Of a stretch of DNA of 64,000 nt, positions 49,348 to 57,602 are shown one piece after another (the stretch's first letter is position 1; each line of letters starts with the position of its first letter). The notes under the pieces were generated by a model that was given only the letters and a program-made list of their open reading frames with translations, was not told where the DNA came from and searched no databases. The position numbers were made by a program, and so were the translations under genes. Origin of the DNA: Engelhardtia mirabilis (GTDB lineage: Bacteria > Planctomycetota > UBA1135 > GCA-002686595). The DNA lies in assembly GCA_007751255.1 (NCBI GenBank), contig CP036296.1, forward strand, positions 6,696,001-6,760,000, in the 5' to 3' direction.

Positions 49348-49935
49348 ATGGACATCCGCAGCAACGACCCCAATTTCCGCCGCAGCCAGGCCGCCGACCA
49401 CAAGACGGCCCGCATCCAAGCCCACCGCCTCAAGCAACAGGGCCTCGAGCAGGGCGGCGAGACCGACAACCGCCACGAGGGCGGCAGCCGCCGAATCCAA
49501 GCTCACCGTCACAAGATGCAGGAGGCCGAGGCCAAGCCGGTGCCCCTGCCCACGACGGACGACCACCAGACCGCCCGCATCCAGGCCCACCGCCTCAAGA
49601 TGCAGGAAGCCGAAGGCACCCCGGTGCCCCTGCCGACGACGGGCGACCACCAGACCGCCCGGATCCAGGCCCACCGGCTGAAGAACCAGGCCCTCGAGGA
49701 AGCCGGCCAGGCGCGCACCGATGCCCCTGCCGCCCGCCAGGTCACCGGTCTCGACCGCATCGACCTCTCCGAGAGCGCCCGCGCCGCCGCCCGCGTGGTG
49801 GACAACGCCGCCACGCCCCCGGACCGCCTGGCCGCCCTGCGCGAGCTCTACCAGAGCGGCCGCCTCAACTCGCCCGAGCGCCTCGAACGAGCCGCCGCCG
49901 CGATCCTCGGCAAGTCCGTGGACCAGCTCGGCTGA
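49348..49935 (+). CDS. flgM: FlgM-like anti-sigma-28 protein with N-terminal peptide repeats
   Basis: 195 residues, about twice the usual FlgM length. The C-terminal 60 residues look like FlgM: RIDLSESARAAARVVDN, LAALRELYQSGRLNSPERLE, AAAAILGKSVDQ. FlgM binds and inhibits the flagellar sigma factor until the hook is complete. Residues 18-118 hold four copies of a unit centred on ARIQAHRLK: residues 18-32, 44-60, 72-90 and 100-118, spaced by proline-rich linkers (KPVPLPTTDDHQ, TPVPLPTTGDHQ). The repeat is basic and probably helical. The role of the repeats is unknown. It has a sigma-28-like promoter and a split terminator downstream. Confidence 0.75.
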   Translation: MDIRSNDPNFRRSQAADHKTARIQAHRLKQQGLEQGGETDNRHEGGSRRIQAHRHKMQEAEAKPVPLPTTDDHQTARIQAHRLKMQEAEGTPVPLPTTGDHQTARIQAHRLKNQALEEAGQARTDAPAARQVTGLDRIDLSESARAAARVVDNAATPPDRLAALRELYQSGRLNSPERLERAAAAILGKSVDQLG

Positions 49936-50005
49936 TCAGAGGGGTCGACCCCCTCGACCTCGCTGCTGCCCCATCCTGTCTCGTGCGGGCCTCGGCCCGA
50001 CCACT

Positions 50006-50203
50006 GAACCCCGTCGCGCTCCGCTAGTGTCCTGGATCAGAAATTCGGCGTCACTGCCCGGAGGTCCGATCGATGCTGGCTAGGCGCGCCGACGACGCGT
50101 ATCCGCTGCGATACTCGGAGGAGGCGCAACGACGCCAGCGGCGATCGGAGCCCGGGAAGTGACGCCGAATTTCTGATCCAGGACACTAGGTGCGACGGGG
50201 TTC
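50006..50203. terminator. Terminator hairpin after flgM split by a palindromic element
   Basis: GAACCCCGTCGC (50006-50017) and GCGACGGGGTTC (50192-50203) form a 12-base perfect inverted repeat. Removing the inserted element and one TA restores a hairpin with a 12-base loop 70 bases after the flgM-like stop, followed by TTGGTT. The element lies in the loop. Confidence 0.6.
50025..50188. mobile_element. MITE-like palindromic element, copy 1 (160 bases, flanked by TA)
   Basis: A 160-base element (50027-50186) bounded by TA on both sides, as expected for TA target duplication of the IS630/Tc1-mariner type. The two ends are perfect inverted repeats of 29 bases (31 with TA): GTGTCCTGGATCAGAAATTC and onward. 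Weaker pairing continues inward for about 20 more bases, so the whole element can fold as one long hairpin. It encodes no protein of its own. Confidence 0.8.
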
Positions 50204-50700
50204 TTGGTTGGAGGGCAGTCGACTGGGCAAGGCCGCCGTGGCCGCGAGCCGAAGCCGCCCTCTCGCGAGCTCGCCCATCGGTCGCCAGGACCAACCGCGA
50301 CATGGGCCTCGACCAGGCGATGGATGCGCTCCAGGGGCCGGAGATGATCGCCGACGAGCCGGTGCCGAGCTGGAAGTCGCCGGCCACGGCAGTCGGGAAT
50401 GGATCTGGCCCTTGGCTTCAAGCTCGCAGCCGGAGAGCTTCGTCTTGCAGTCGATGAACCACGCACCTTGGCTCGCCGTCATGTTCGCCTGGATCAGCTG
50501 TGCCGCAGCCGCGGCGCGAATCGCACGACTACTGAAGTCGTTCGCGCAGTCCTGCGCCGGCGCGCGGTCATCGATCCAGGCCGTGCCGGTGTTGCCCGTG
50601 CGCTCCAGCACGTCGTGGCCCTGATGAAGGCCGAGGCCGCGCACGAGGCAGGTCTGGGCGAATGCGGGGCACAGCACCGAGGACGCTGACAGGTCGACCA
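50189..50700. other. Segment between the two palindromic elements; no convincing gene
   Basis: This 510-base stretch is bounded by both copies of the palindromic element. A leftward open frame (50677-50186) yields a protein-like stretch (AWIDDRAPAQDCANDFSSRA, IQANMTASQGAWFIDCKTKL) and then becomes arginine/proline-rich, as noncoding GC-rich DNA does. Competing rightward frames look no better. It may be the remnant of a gene carried between element copies. I assign no product. Confidence 0.35.
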
Positions 50701-50861
50701 GTGTCCTGGTTCAGGAATTCGGCGTCACGGCCCGGAAGTCCGATCGATGCTGGCTAGGCGAGCCGACGACGCGTATCCGCTGCGATACTCGGAGGAGGCG
50801 CTGGCGACGCCAGCGGCGATCGGAGCCCGGGAAGTGACGCCGAATTCCTGAACCAGGACAC
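50701..50861. mobile_element. MITE-like palindromic element, copy 2 (161 bases)
   Basis: Nearly identical to copy 1 and in the same orientation. Ends are perfect inverted repeats of 28 bases. Both arms differ from copy 1 at the same symmetric positions (GATCAGAA becomes GTTCAGGA, mirrored in the other arm). TA is kept only on the right side; the left neighbour is CA. The centre differs by a few bases (GCAACGACGCC versus GCTGGCGACGCC). Confidence 0.8.
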
Positions 50862-50909
50862 TAGTCCGACTCTAGCCCGCGCGCCGACCTCGATGGGCAG
50901 GCGCCCCGC

Positions 50910-51542
50910 TCAGAGCTGCTGCGCGAGCTGCCAGGCGGCGAAGCGCACGAAGCGTTGGGGCGAGCTGAGCGCCACTTCCCAGCGGGAGCCGCCGTCGCGG
51001 GCGCCGTCTTCGCGGCCGTAGTAGGCGACCAGGGCCTTGCGGACGGGCTCGTCGGTGGCGTCGAGTTCGACGCTGGCGTTCCAGATCACTTGTCCCGTGT
51101 CGACGGAGACCAGCTCGGCGTAGAGGCCCACGGCCAGGGGCGCGTAGACGCGCTCGCGGGTGATCTCGAGGTGCAGCACGGCGTCGACGCGGTAGCGCTC
51201 GGCGACGCCCAGGAGCCCGTCGATCGACCAGTGGCCGTCGAGGCGCGGCGAGTGCAGCGGCAGCTCGTCGAGGTCGAAGGCGCGCAGGGCGATGACCTCG
51301 TAGGGCGTGCCGGAGGCGACGAAGGAGGTGAAGTCCTCCTGGAGGGCGCGCAGCTCCGGGCCTTGCGGGCCGTCCGCGTCGGGCGGACCGTCGACGGGCA
51401 GCACGGCTACCCGCGCGATGGCGTAGGTGTCGAAGTCGGGCGCGACCCGCGCGTGCGAGAGCAGCGGGACGGTGGGCGCCATGCAGCCCGCGAGGAGCGA
51501 CCCTGCGGCCAGGACCGCGGCCGTGGCGACGCGCGCGATCAC
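50910..51542 (-). CDS. Outer-membrane or periplasmic lipoprotein at the end of the flagellar cluster
   Basis: 210 residues from a GTG that overlaps the previous stop (GTGA). The signal peptide ends in lipobox LLAGC. The mature protein has a mixed alpha/beta pattern: TYAIARVAVLPVDGPPDADG, YEVIALRAFDLDELPLHS, YRVDAVLHLEITRERVYAPL, LYAELVSVDTGQVIWNASVE. This resembles the nucleotide-independent GNA1162/CsgG-like lipoproteins and the FlgO-type flagellar lipoproteins. The position, last in a long flagellar operon, makes an outer-membrane flagellar function plausible, but I do not recognise the family firmly. Confidence 0.75.
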   Translation of the reverse strand: MIARVATAAVLAAGSLLAGCMAPTVPLLSHARVAPDFDTYAIARVAVLPVDGPPDADGPQGPELRALQEDFTSFVASGTPYEVIALRAFDLDELPLHSPRLDGHWSIDGLLGVAERYRVDAVLHLEITRERVYAPLAVGLYAELVSVDTGQVIWNASVELDATDEPVRKALVAYYGREDGARDGGSRWEVALSSPQRFVRFAAWQLAQQL

Positions 51543-52318
51543 GGCTGCTTCGCGCCGGCCGCGGGGGCCGGGACCGCGCGCTGCTTGTCGATCAGGATCT
51601 GGATCAGGTCCTTCTCCGACTCCAGACGTCGGATCTGGGCCGTGACCAGGCGCGCCGACAGGTCGGCGTTCTGGGCCTCGAGGTCGGCGATGCGCTTGTC
51701 CTTGGTGTTCTGCACCTGCTCGAGCTCGGCGCGGCCGAAGTCGCCGGCCTGGAGGTCGTGCTGCAACTCGACGATGCGCTCTTGCATCAACTCGAGTTGG
51801 CCCGTGAGGGCTTCCACCTCGATCCGCAGCGAGTCGCGCTCCTCGAGCACCGCTTGGTACTGCTGCAGCATCAGCGGACGACCGGTGCCGCCGGGCTCCA
51901 GGTCGCGGGCGGGCGCGTCCAGGGCCATGCGGCTGCCCGCCGGCTCGGCGTAGACCACCCCGCCGTCGCCGTAGAGCGGCGTGGTCGGGCCGGGCTTCTG
52001 GGTGAAGGGGGCGGTGATGCCGGTCGAACCCGGACCGACCACGCGCGCCGCGTCGGCGGCCGCCGTTTGCCCCGGGGGCGTGGCCGAGTAGGCGCCGCCG
52101 CCCTGGCCCAGCTCCGAGCCGCCGCGAACCTGCGGTGCCCAGCCCGACATGCCCGCGGACTGCGCGGGCGAGTAGGCCTGCTGCAGTTGGCCGGAGCCGG
52201 CTGCTTGGCTCCCGGGCGTCGCGCCCGGTCGTGCGTAGTAGAGGGGCCCGGCGCAGGACGCCATGCCGAGGGTGCAGAGCAACCCGAGCTGGGCCGTGGC
52301 GAATCGTTGGTGCTTCAT
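51539..52318 (-). CDS. Coiled-coil lipoprotein in the flagellar cluster
   Basis: 259 residues from the ATG at 52318, with GGAGGAG 10 bases upstream; a GTG three codons earlier would sit on that ribosome site. Signal peptide with lipobox MASC. Residues 25-145 are low-complexity (Gly/Ser/Ala/Gln/Pro). Residues about 150-245 form a long coiled coil (YQAVLEERDSLRIEVEALTG, LMQERIVELQHDLQAG, KRIADLEAQNADLSARL). Family unknown. It lies between the 70-residue gene and another lipoprotein gene, both translationally coupled to it or within a few bases, so it likely assembles with them at the cell envelope. Confidence 0.75.
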   Translation of the reverse strand: MKHQRFATAQLGLLCTLGMASCAGPLYYARPGATPGSQAAGSGQLQQAYSPAQSAGMSGWAPQVRGGSELGQGGGAYSATPPGQTAAADAARVVGPGSTGITAPFTQKPGPTTPLYGDGGVVYAEPAGSRMALDAPARDLEPGGTGRPLMLQQYQAVLEERDSLRIEVEALTGQLELMQERIVELQHDLQAGDFGRAELEQVQNTKDKRIADLEAQNADLSARLVTAQIRRLESEKDLIQILIDKQRAVPAPAAGAKQP

Positions 52319-52323
52319 GCCTG

Positions 52324-52536
52324 TCACTCCTCCGTGACGTCTCCCGCGGGATCGTCGCTCTCGACTTCGATGAGCGATCGCTCCCCACAGGAACAGGTGA
52401 ATTCGATGCCGACCACGCGCCCTTCCAGGCGCACCAGTCGTGCTGCTTTCTCGTGTTTCGACGAACCGGGCAGCGCCGCCGGCGGGTCGGCTCGGCGTGC
52501 GTCCAGTTGAACGCGATCGCGCTTGATGATCGTCAT
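52324..52536 (-). CDS. Small conserved-looking protein downstream of fliA
   Basis: 70 residues, starting TIIKRDRVQLDARRADP. A Cys-x-Cys pair sits in FTCSCGERSLIEVESDDP, and the middle is basic. The start is 11 bases after the fliA stop. It has no transmembrane segment or signal peptide. I do not recognise a family; the cysteine pair may bind metal or may only be a zinc-ribbon half. The tight spacing between fliA and the lipoprotein genes and the coherent codon use support it as a real gene. Confidence 0.65.
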   Translation of the reverse strand: MTIIKRDRVQLDARRADPPAALPGSSKHEKAARLVRLEGRVVGIEFTCSCGERSLIEVESDDPAGDVTEE

Positions 52537-52547
52537 GGCGCGGCGGC

Positions 52548-53276
52548 TCAGCCCTCTCCCAGGTCGGTCCGCAGGGACACGTTGAGGCGGTAGACGGCGC
52601 GGCTGTGGAGCTGGCTGACGCGCGACTCGGTCACGCCGAGCACCTCGCCGATCTCCTTCAGCAGGAGGCCCTCCGCGTAGTACAGGGAGATCACGGTCTG
52701 CTCGTTGTCCGGCAGCTCGCCGATCGCCCGGGCCAGGACGCGCTTCATCTCGACCCACTCGGCGCTGTCGACCGGATCCTCCGAACGCGGATCGGCCAAG
52801 AGCGCGCCGAAGTCCTCCGTCGGGCCGTCGTCGAGTGAGACGACCATGCTGGTGCGCGCGGAGGACAGGATCTGGTCGACCTCCTCCTCGGAGATCTCCA
52901 GGGCCCCGGCGAGTTCCTCGGGACTGGGCGGACGGCCCAGGGACTGCTCCAGCCCGCGGCGGGCGGTGTCCAGGTCGCGCACCCGCTCGCGGCGACCGCG
53001 GGGCAGGAAGTCGGCCTTGCGCAGCTCGTCGATGATCGCGCCGCGGATGCGCGGGAAGGCGTAGGTCGAGAACTGCAACCCGCGCCCCGGGTCGAACCCG
53101 TCGGCGGCGGCGATCAGGCCCAGCATCCCGTACCCCAGGAGGTCGTCGCGGTCGATCCGCGCCGGCAGCTCCACCGCGAGCCGCCCCACGATGTGGTGCA
53201 GAAGCGGCAGGTGCTCGAGGATCAACGCCTCGCGAGCGCCGGGGTCGAGCTGGCTGGCTTGTTGATAGGGGGTCAC
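52548..53276 (-). CDS. fliA: Flagellar RNA polymerase sigma factor (sigma-28)
   Basis: 242 residues, the usual size. Region 2 is HLPLLHHIVGRLAVELPARI, then DDLLGYGMLGLIAAADGFDP, then QFSTYAFPRIRGAIIDELRK. Region 3 includes LGRPPSPEELAGALEISEEE. Region 4 is AIGELPDNEQTVISLYYAEG and the helix-turn-helix LLLKEIGEVLGVTESRVSQL. It directs late flagellar genes such as filament cap, flagellin and flgM; matching promoter-like sites occur before fliD and the flgM-like gene in this window. It follows the small membrane protein and FlhG genes in the operon. Confidence 0.95.
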   Translation of the reverse strand: MTPYQQASQLDPGAREALILEHLPLLHHIVGRLAVELPARIDRDDLLGYGMLGLIAAADGFDPGRGLQFSTYAFPRIRGAIIDELRKADFLPRGRRERVRDLDTARRGLEQSLGRPPSPEELAGALEISEEEVDQILSSARTSMVVSLDDGPTEDFGALLADPRSEDPVDSAEWVEMKRVLARAIGELPDNEQTVISLYYAEGLLLKEIGEVLGVTESRVSQLHSRAVYRLNVSLRTDLGEG

Positions 53277-53319
53277 GGCTGGGGCGTGGTGGGTTCAAGG
53301 GCCAGGGCGAGACGGGGGG

Positions 53320-53583
53320 TCAATTGCCCTCCGCCGCCGCAGCCTCGTTGGCTGCCCTTTCTTCGGCAGCCTCCTGCCGGAGCCTCCATCCCAGTGCCTT
53401 CGCCGAGAGGCGAAAGTGTGCCAGGACTGCAACCCAGGCCAGGACGCCGCGCAGGGCGGCTGTCTCCGCCGGCGCGTCCCACAGCAGTGAGAGCAACCCA
53501 CAGGCGGCGCCGGCGGCCACCGCCAAGCGGTGTCCCAGGGCCATCCACGCCGGGGGGCAGGCAGTTCTTGCTCGTTTGGCCAT
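53320..53583 (-). CDS. Small two-helix membrane protein between flhG and fliA
   Basis: 87 residues starting at the ATG at 53583, 9 bases after the flhG stop. Two hydrophobic segments, LAVAAGAACGLLSLLW and AALRGVLAWVAVLAHF, are joined by a short loop, followed by a charged alanine/glutamate-rich tail (RQEAAEERAANEAAAAE). No family recognised. The operon position and lack of a competing gene in other frames favour a real gene. It may anchor a flagellar component to the membrane. Confidence 0.6.
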   Translation of the reverse strand: MAKRARTACPPAWMALGHRLAVAAGAACGLLSLLWDAPAETAALRGVLAWVAVLAHFRLSAKALGWRLRQEAAEERAANEAAAAEGN

Positions 53584-53592
53584 CGGACTGCG

Positions 53593-54420
53593 TCAGGGGC
53601 GGACGACGGCTCGGGCCAGGCGTTCGTAGCGCAGGGTGATCGTCTCCAAGGCGCGGGCCACCGCCGAGCTCGGCGCCGAGCGCACGAAGGGTTCCTGGCG
53701 CGCGGACCCGGCCACGACCTCGCGGCCGCGGGGCAGATGCCCGAGGACGCGCGGCCGACGCGCCAGGAAGCGTTGGCAGACCGCGGTGAGCCGGTCGCTG
53801 ACGCGCTGGGCCTCCTGGGGATCCCCGGCCATGTTCACCAGCACCTCCGGCGTCGGCAGCTCGAGGCGGGCCTCGCGCGCCGCGGCGTCGAAGGCCTTGA
53901 TCAGCCCGTAGGCGTCGGTCAGGGCGGCGGGATCGGGAGTGGTCACGACCAGCACGTGGTCGGCCTCGATCGCGAAGCCCAGGACGTCGGGACCGATGCC
54001 CGCCGCGCTGTCGGCCAGGATCAGGTCGTAGTCGACGGACAGCTCCGCCAGCCCCTCGAGCAGGCGCCGGCGACGGCTGCTGTCCGGTCGCGCCATCTCC
54101 AGCTCGCCCGAGCTCGCCGGCAGGAGGTCGAGGCCCGGCTCGACCGTGCACAGGCACTCGCGCAGCTGGGCTCGGCCGCAGAACCAGTCCTCCTGGTTGC
54201 GAGCCGGGTCCCGGCGCAGCAGCACTTGCAGGTTGGCCAGGCCGAAGTCCAGGTCGACCGCCAACACGCGCAGCCCGCGCCCCGCCAGGGCCAGACCGAC
54301 GTTGGCGACGAGGGTGCTCTTGCCCACGCCGCCCTTGCCGCCGGTGACCAGGGCCAGGGGCGCTTGGCGCCGGGGCCCGCGCAGGGTCGCGGTGGCGAGG
54401 TTCGCGGCCTGCTGATTCAC
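53593..54420 (-). CDS. flhG: Flagellar number regulator FlhG (MinD-like ATPase)
   Basis: 275 residues from a GTG overlapping the flhF stop (GTGA). The deviant Walker A is TGGKGGVGKSTLVANVGLAL. Further motifs are LAVDLDFGLANLQVL, DLILADSAAGIGPDV (Walker B/switch II) and VVTTPDPAALTDAYGLIKAF. FlhG dimerises on ATP, acts on FlhF and sets flagellar number and position. The start of the protein reads NQQAANLATA, which resembles the FlhF-activating DQAxxLR element only loosely, so that element may be shortened. It is followed by the small membrane protein gene. Confidence 0.93.
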   Translation of the reverse strand: MNQQAANLATATLRGPRRQAPLALVTGGKGGVGKSTLVANVGLALAGRGLRVLAVDLDFGLANLQVLLRRDPARNQEDWFCGRAQLRECLCTVEPGLDLLPASSGELEMARPDSSRRRRLLEGLAELSVDYDLILADSAAGIGPDVLGFAIEADHVLVVTTPDPAALTDAYGLIKAFDAAAREARLELPTPEVLVNMAGDPQEAQRVSDRLTAVCQRFLARRPRVLGHLPRGREVVAGSARQEPFVRSAPSSAVARALETITLRYERLARAVVRP

Positions 54421-55421
54421 GCGAGCCTCCCGCGCAGGACCAGGTCGGCCAGGCGATCGCGGGAAGGACGGTGCAGGTGGCCGCGGATCTCCTGGCCGTC
54501 GCACAGGAAGGCCACGCCCAGGCGCGCCCGCACGGCCAGCTCGACCGCCGGCGCGGGCTCGTCGGTCTCGTCGAGCTTGGTGATCACCAGGCCCTCCGGG
54601 TTCAGGCGCGCGAAGGCCCGGTGAGCGCGCTCGAGGCTGCGCATGCCGGTGGTCGCGGACAGCACCAGGTAGGCGGCGGTGGGACCGAAGTCTGCCAGCT
54701 CGGCCAGGCTGGTCTGGATCCGGCCCAGCTCGCGGGCATCGTTGGGGCTGCGGCCGGTGGTGTCGACCAGGATCGCGTCGAGGGGGCCGCTGGCCTCTAC
54801 GCGAGCGCTCAACTCGGCGCTGCTGCGCGGCGCCCACAGGGGCACTTCCATGCGATCGGCGAAGGCGCGCAGCTGGTCCACGGCACCGGCGCGGTAGGCG
54901 TCCAGGGCGCAGATGGCGATGCGGCGACCGGCGCGCGAGAGGCTGTCCGCGAGCTTGGCCACGGTGGTGGTCTTGCCGACCCCGGTCGGACCGACCATCG
55001 CGATCAAGCGCGGTTGGCCGGTGGCCTTGGGTGCGGGCGCGATCGAGAGCTGGCGCGAGAGGGCGGCCGCGGCGGCGTCGATGGCGTGGGTCCCGCGCTG
55101 TCCGGTGGCGGTCACCGCGGCGCAGATCTGCTCGGTCCACTCGCCGCTGCAACCGCTGGCGCGCAGGCGCCGGCGCAGGTCGCGCAGTCCCGGGTCCAGG
55201 GAGGGCAGCACGTCGGTCAAGCCGTGGCTCTTGGGCGGCTCGTCGCCGAAGCCCACCGCTGCCAGGCGCTCTCGCGCGCTGCTTTCGATGCCGACGGCAA
55301 TGGTCACGTCCCCCAGGGGGCCCTTCTCCTGTGAAAGGAAGGCGGCCTTCTCCCCGTAGATCTGCGCCGCGCGCGTCAGCGCGTCGCGAAGGTCCTTGCC
55401 CCTGACTCGGTGGATCTGCAT
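54417..55421 (-). CDS. flhF: Flagellar SRP-type GTPase FlhF
   Basis: 334 residues. The N-terminal part (B and N domains) starts MQIHRVRGKDLRDALTRAAQ. The GTPase domain has MVGPTGVGKTTTVAKLADSL (P-loop), CALDAYRAGAVDQLRAFADR, ILVDTTGRSPND (switch) and LVITKLDETDE (guanine specificity). FlhF marks the site of flagellar assembly at the pole with FlhG. The B domain is short compared with some homologues. It is 15 bases downstream of flhA and overlaps flhG. Confidence 0.95.
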   Translation of the reverse strand: MQIHRVRGKDLRDALTRAAQIYGEKAAFLSQEKGPLGDVTIAVGIESSARERLAAVGFGDEPPKSHGLTDVLPSLDPGLRDLRRRLRASGCSGEWTEQICAAVTATGQRGTHAIDAAAAALSRQLSIAPAPKATGQPRLIAMVGPTGVGKTTTVAKLADSLSRAGRRIAICALDAYRAGAVDQLRAFADRMEVPLWAPRSSAELSARVEASGPLDAILVDTTGRSPNDARELGRIQTSLAELADFGPTAAYLVLSATTGMRSLERAHRAFARLNPEGLVITKLDETDEPAPAVELAVRARLGVAFLCDGQEIRGHLHRPSRDRLADLVLRGRLA

Positions 55422-55436
55422 GTCACTCGCCTCGGA

Positions 55437-57602
55437 TCAACTGGGGTCGTCGTCCATGCGGACGATCTTCTGGGTCTCGATGCTGCCCGCCGCGGTGACC
55501 TCGCCGTAGCTGAGGACCGCGACCTTGGGCAGGGACGCGCGCACCAACTCGGACACGAAGCGCCGGACGTTGGAACGCACCAGCAGCACCACCTCGCGCC
55601 CGCCGCGCGAGGCCTCCGACATGGAGCCCTCGACGCGCTCGACCAGCTCGCGCAGCCAGGCCGGGCCGATCGGCGCCGACTGGGCCTCGTTCTCCGCGGG
55701 ACCGCCGCTGCCCACGGCGTGGGCGATGCGGGCCTCCACGTCGGGGTCGAGGGTCACCGCGTGCAGGATCCCGTCGGCGTCCGCATGCTGCTCGCACAGG
55801 GAGCGGCCCAGGCGCTGGCGCACGCCCTCGGTCAGGGCGTCCACGTCCTTGGTGCGCTCGGACTGGTCGGCCAGGGCCTCGAGAATCGCGGGCATGTTGC
55901 GAATCGGAGCACCCTCGCGCAGCAGGTTGCGTAGCACCTGTTGCAGCAGCCCGTAGCCCACGCGATCGGGGACGACCTCCTCGACCACCGCCGGTGCGAC
56001 GCGCTTGACGTTCTCGACCAGGTCCTTCACGTCGTCGCGACTCAGGATGTCGCCCAAGTGCGCACGCAGGACCTCGCTGAGGTGCGTGACGAGCACGCTG
56101 GTGGAGTCGATCACGGTGTAGCCGAGGATCTCGGCCTCGTCGCGATCCGACGCACTCACCCACCAGGCCGGCAAGCCGAAGGCGGGGTCGATGGTCTCCT
56201 TGCCCTTGACCTTGCCGGTGGTCTGCCCGCCGTCCATGGCCAGGTAGCTGCCGGCCTCGATCACGCCGCGCGCGACCTCGTCGCCGCCGATCACGATGCG
56301 GTAGGCGCCGGGCTCGAGCCGCACGTTGTCCTTGACCCGCACCGGCGGCAGGACGAGGCCCTGGGTGCCCGCGATGCGTTTGCGCAGGTTGGCGACGTGG
56401 TCGAGGATGCCGGTGCCCTGCTTGTCCTGGACCAGCGGGATCAGGCGATAGCCGATCTCGAGGCTGATGCGGTCCACCGACAGCAGCTCGAGGATCTCCT
56501 GCTCCTCGGCCTGCTTGGCCGCGTCGTCCGGATCGACCTCGTCGGCGGGCTTGGACGCGGGCCCGTCGTCCTCGAGGACGCCGGCGCGCTCGAGCAGGGC
56601 CCGCGGACCGTCGGCCCCGCGGGTGAACTGCCAGCCGATCAGCATCAAGCTGGCCAGCAGCATGAACGGCAGGCGCGGCATCCCCGGCACCCAGGCCAGG
56701 GCGAAGATCATCACCGCCACCGTGGCCGTGGCGCGCGGGCGCCCGCCGATCTGGGCGATCAGGTTCTGGCTCAGGCTCTGGCGGCCGGAGGCGCGGGTCG
56801 AGAGCACCGCCGCGGCGGTCGAGACGAACAGCGCGGGGATCTGGCTCACCAGGCCATCGCCGATCGTCAGGCGGCTGTAGCGCTCGGCGGCCTCGCCGAA
56901 GTCGAGCCCGCCGGCCGCGCCCACGGCGATGCCGACCACCAGGTTGAGCGAGGTGATGATCAAGCCCGCCACGGCGTCGCCGCGCACGAACTTGGAGGCG
57001 CCGTCCATGGCCCCGTAGAACTCGGCCTCGCCAGCGATCGCCTGGCGCCTGGCGCGGGCCTCGTCGGCGCCGATCAGGCCGGCGTTGAGGTCGGCGTCGA
57101 TCGCCATCTGCTTGCCGGGCATGGCGTCCAACACGAAGCGTGCAGACACTTCGCTGATCCGGCCCGCACCCTTGGTGATCACCACGAACTGAATGATGAC
57201 CAGAATCAGGAACACGATCAGGCCCACGACGATGTTGTCGCGCACCACGTAGGCGCCGAAGGCGCTGATCACCGAGCCGGCGTCGCCGCCGGAGAGGATC
57301 AGGCGCGTGCTCGCCACGTTCAGCCCCAGCCGCATCAACGTCCCGAACAGCAAGATGGTCGGGAATGCCGACAGCTCCGCCGCATCGCGCACGTTGATGG
57401 TGACCAGCAGCATCAACAGGGAGAAGGCGATGTTGAAAGTCAGCAGCGAGTCCAGCACCCAGGGCGGGAGCGGCATCACCAGCGTCATCATCAACGCCAG
57501 CACGCCGCCGCCGACCAGCAGGTCCGCGCGCTTCAGGATCCCGGCACCGAAGCTGGTCGGCGCTTCGCCACTGGCGGCGGCGTTCTCGGCAAGCTCGCTC
57601 AT
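55437..57602 (-). CDS. flhA: Flagellar export gate protein FlhA
   Basis: 721 residues. Eight hydrophobic helices cover the first 330 residues (GGGVLALMMTLVMPLPPWVL, NIAFSLLMLLVTINVRDAAE, with the family signature IVVGLIVFLILVIIQFVVIT and RFVLDAMPGKQMAIDADLNA). The large cytoplasmic C-domain receives chaperone-substrate complexes, with IGYRLIPLVQDKQGTGILDH and ERVEGSMSEASRGGREVVLL. It forms the nonameric ring of the type III export gate. It overlaps the flhB stop by four bases and ends 15 bases before flhF. Confidence 0.97.
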   Translation of the reverse strand: MSELAENAAASGEAPTSFGAGILKRADLLVGGGVLALMMTLVMPLPPWVLDSLLTFNIAFSLLMLLVTINVRDAAELSAFPTILLFGTLMRLGLNVASTRLILSGGDAGSVISAFGAYVVRDNIVVGLIVFLILVIIQFVVITKGAGRISEVSARFVLDAMPGKQMAIDADLNAGLIGADEARARRQAIAGEAEFYGAMDGASKFVRGDAVAGLIITSLNLVVGIAVGAAGGLDFGEAAERYSRLTIGDGLVSQIPALFVSTAAAVLSTRASGRQSLSQNLIAQIGGRPRATATVAVMIFALAWVPGMPRLPFMLLASLMLIGWQFTRGADGPRALLERAGVLEDDGPASKPADEVDPDDAAKQAEEQEILELLSVDRISLEIGYRLIPLVQDKQGTGILDHVANLRKRIAGTQGLVLPPVRVKDNVRLEPGAYRIVIGGDEVARGVIEAGSYLAMDGGQTTGKVKGKETIDPAFGLPAWWVSASDRDEAEILGYTVIDSTSVLVTHLSEVLRAHLGDILSRDDVKDLVENVKRVAPAVVEEVVPDRVGYGLLQQVLRNLLREGAPIRNMPAILEALADQSERTKDVDALTEGVRQRLGRSLCEQHADADGILHAVTLDPDVEARIAHAVGSGGPAENEAQSAPIGPAWLRELVERVEGSMSEASRGGREVVLLVRSNVRRFVSELVRASLPKVAVLSYGEVTAAGSIETQKIVRMDDDPS

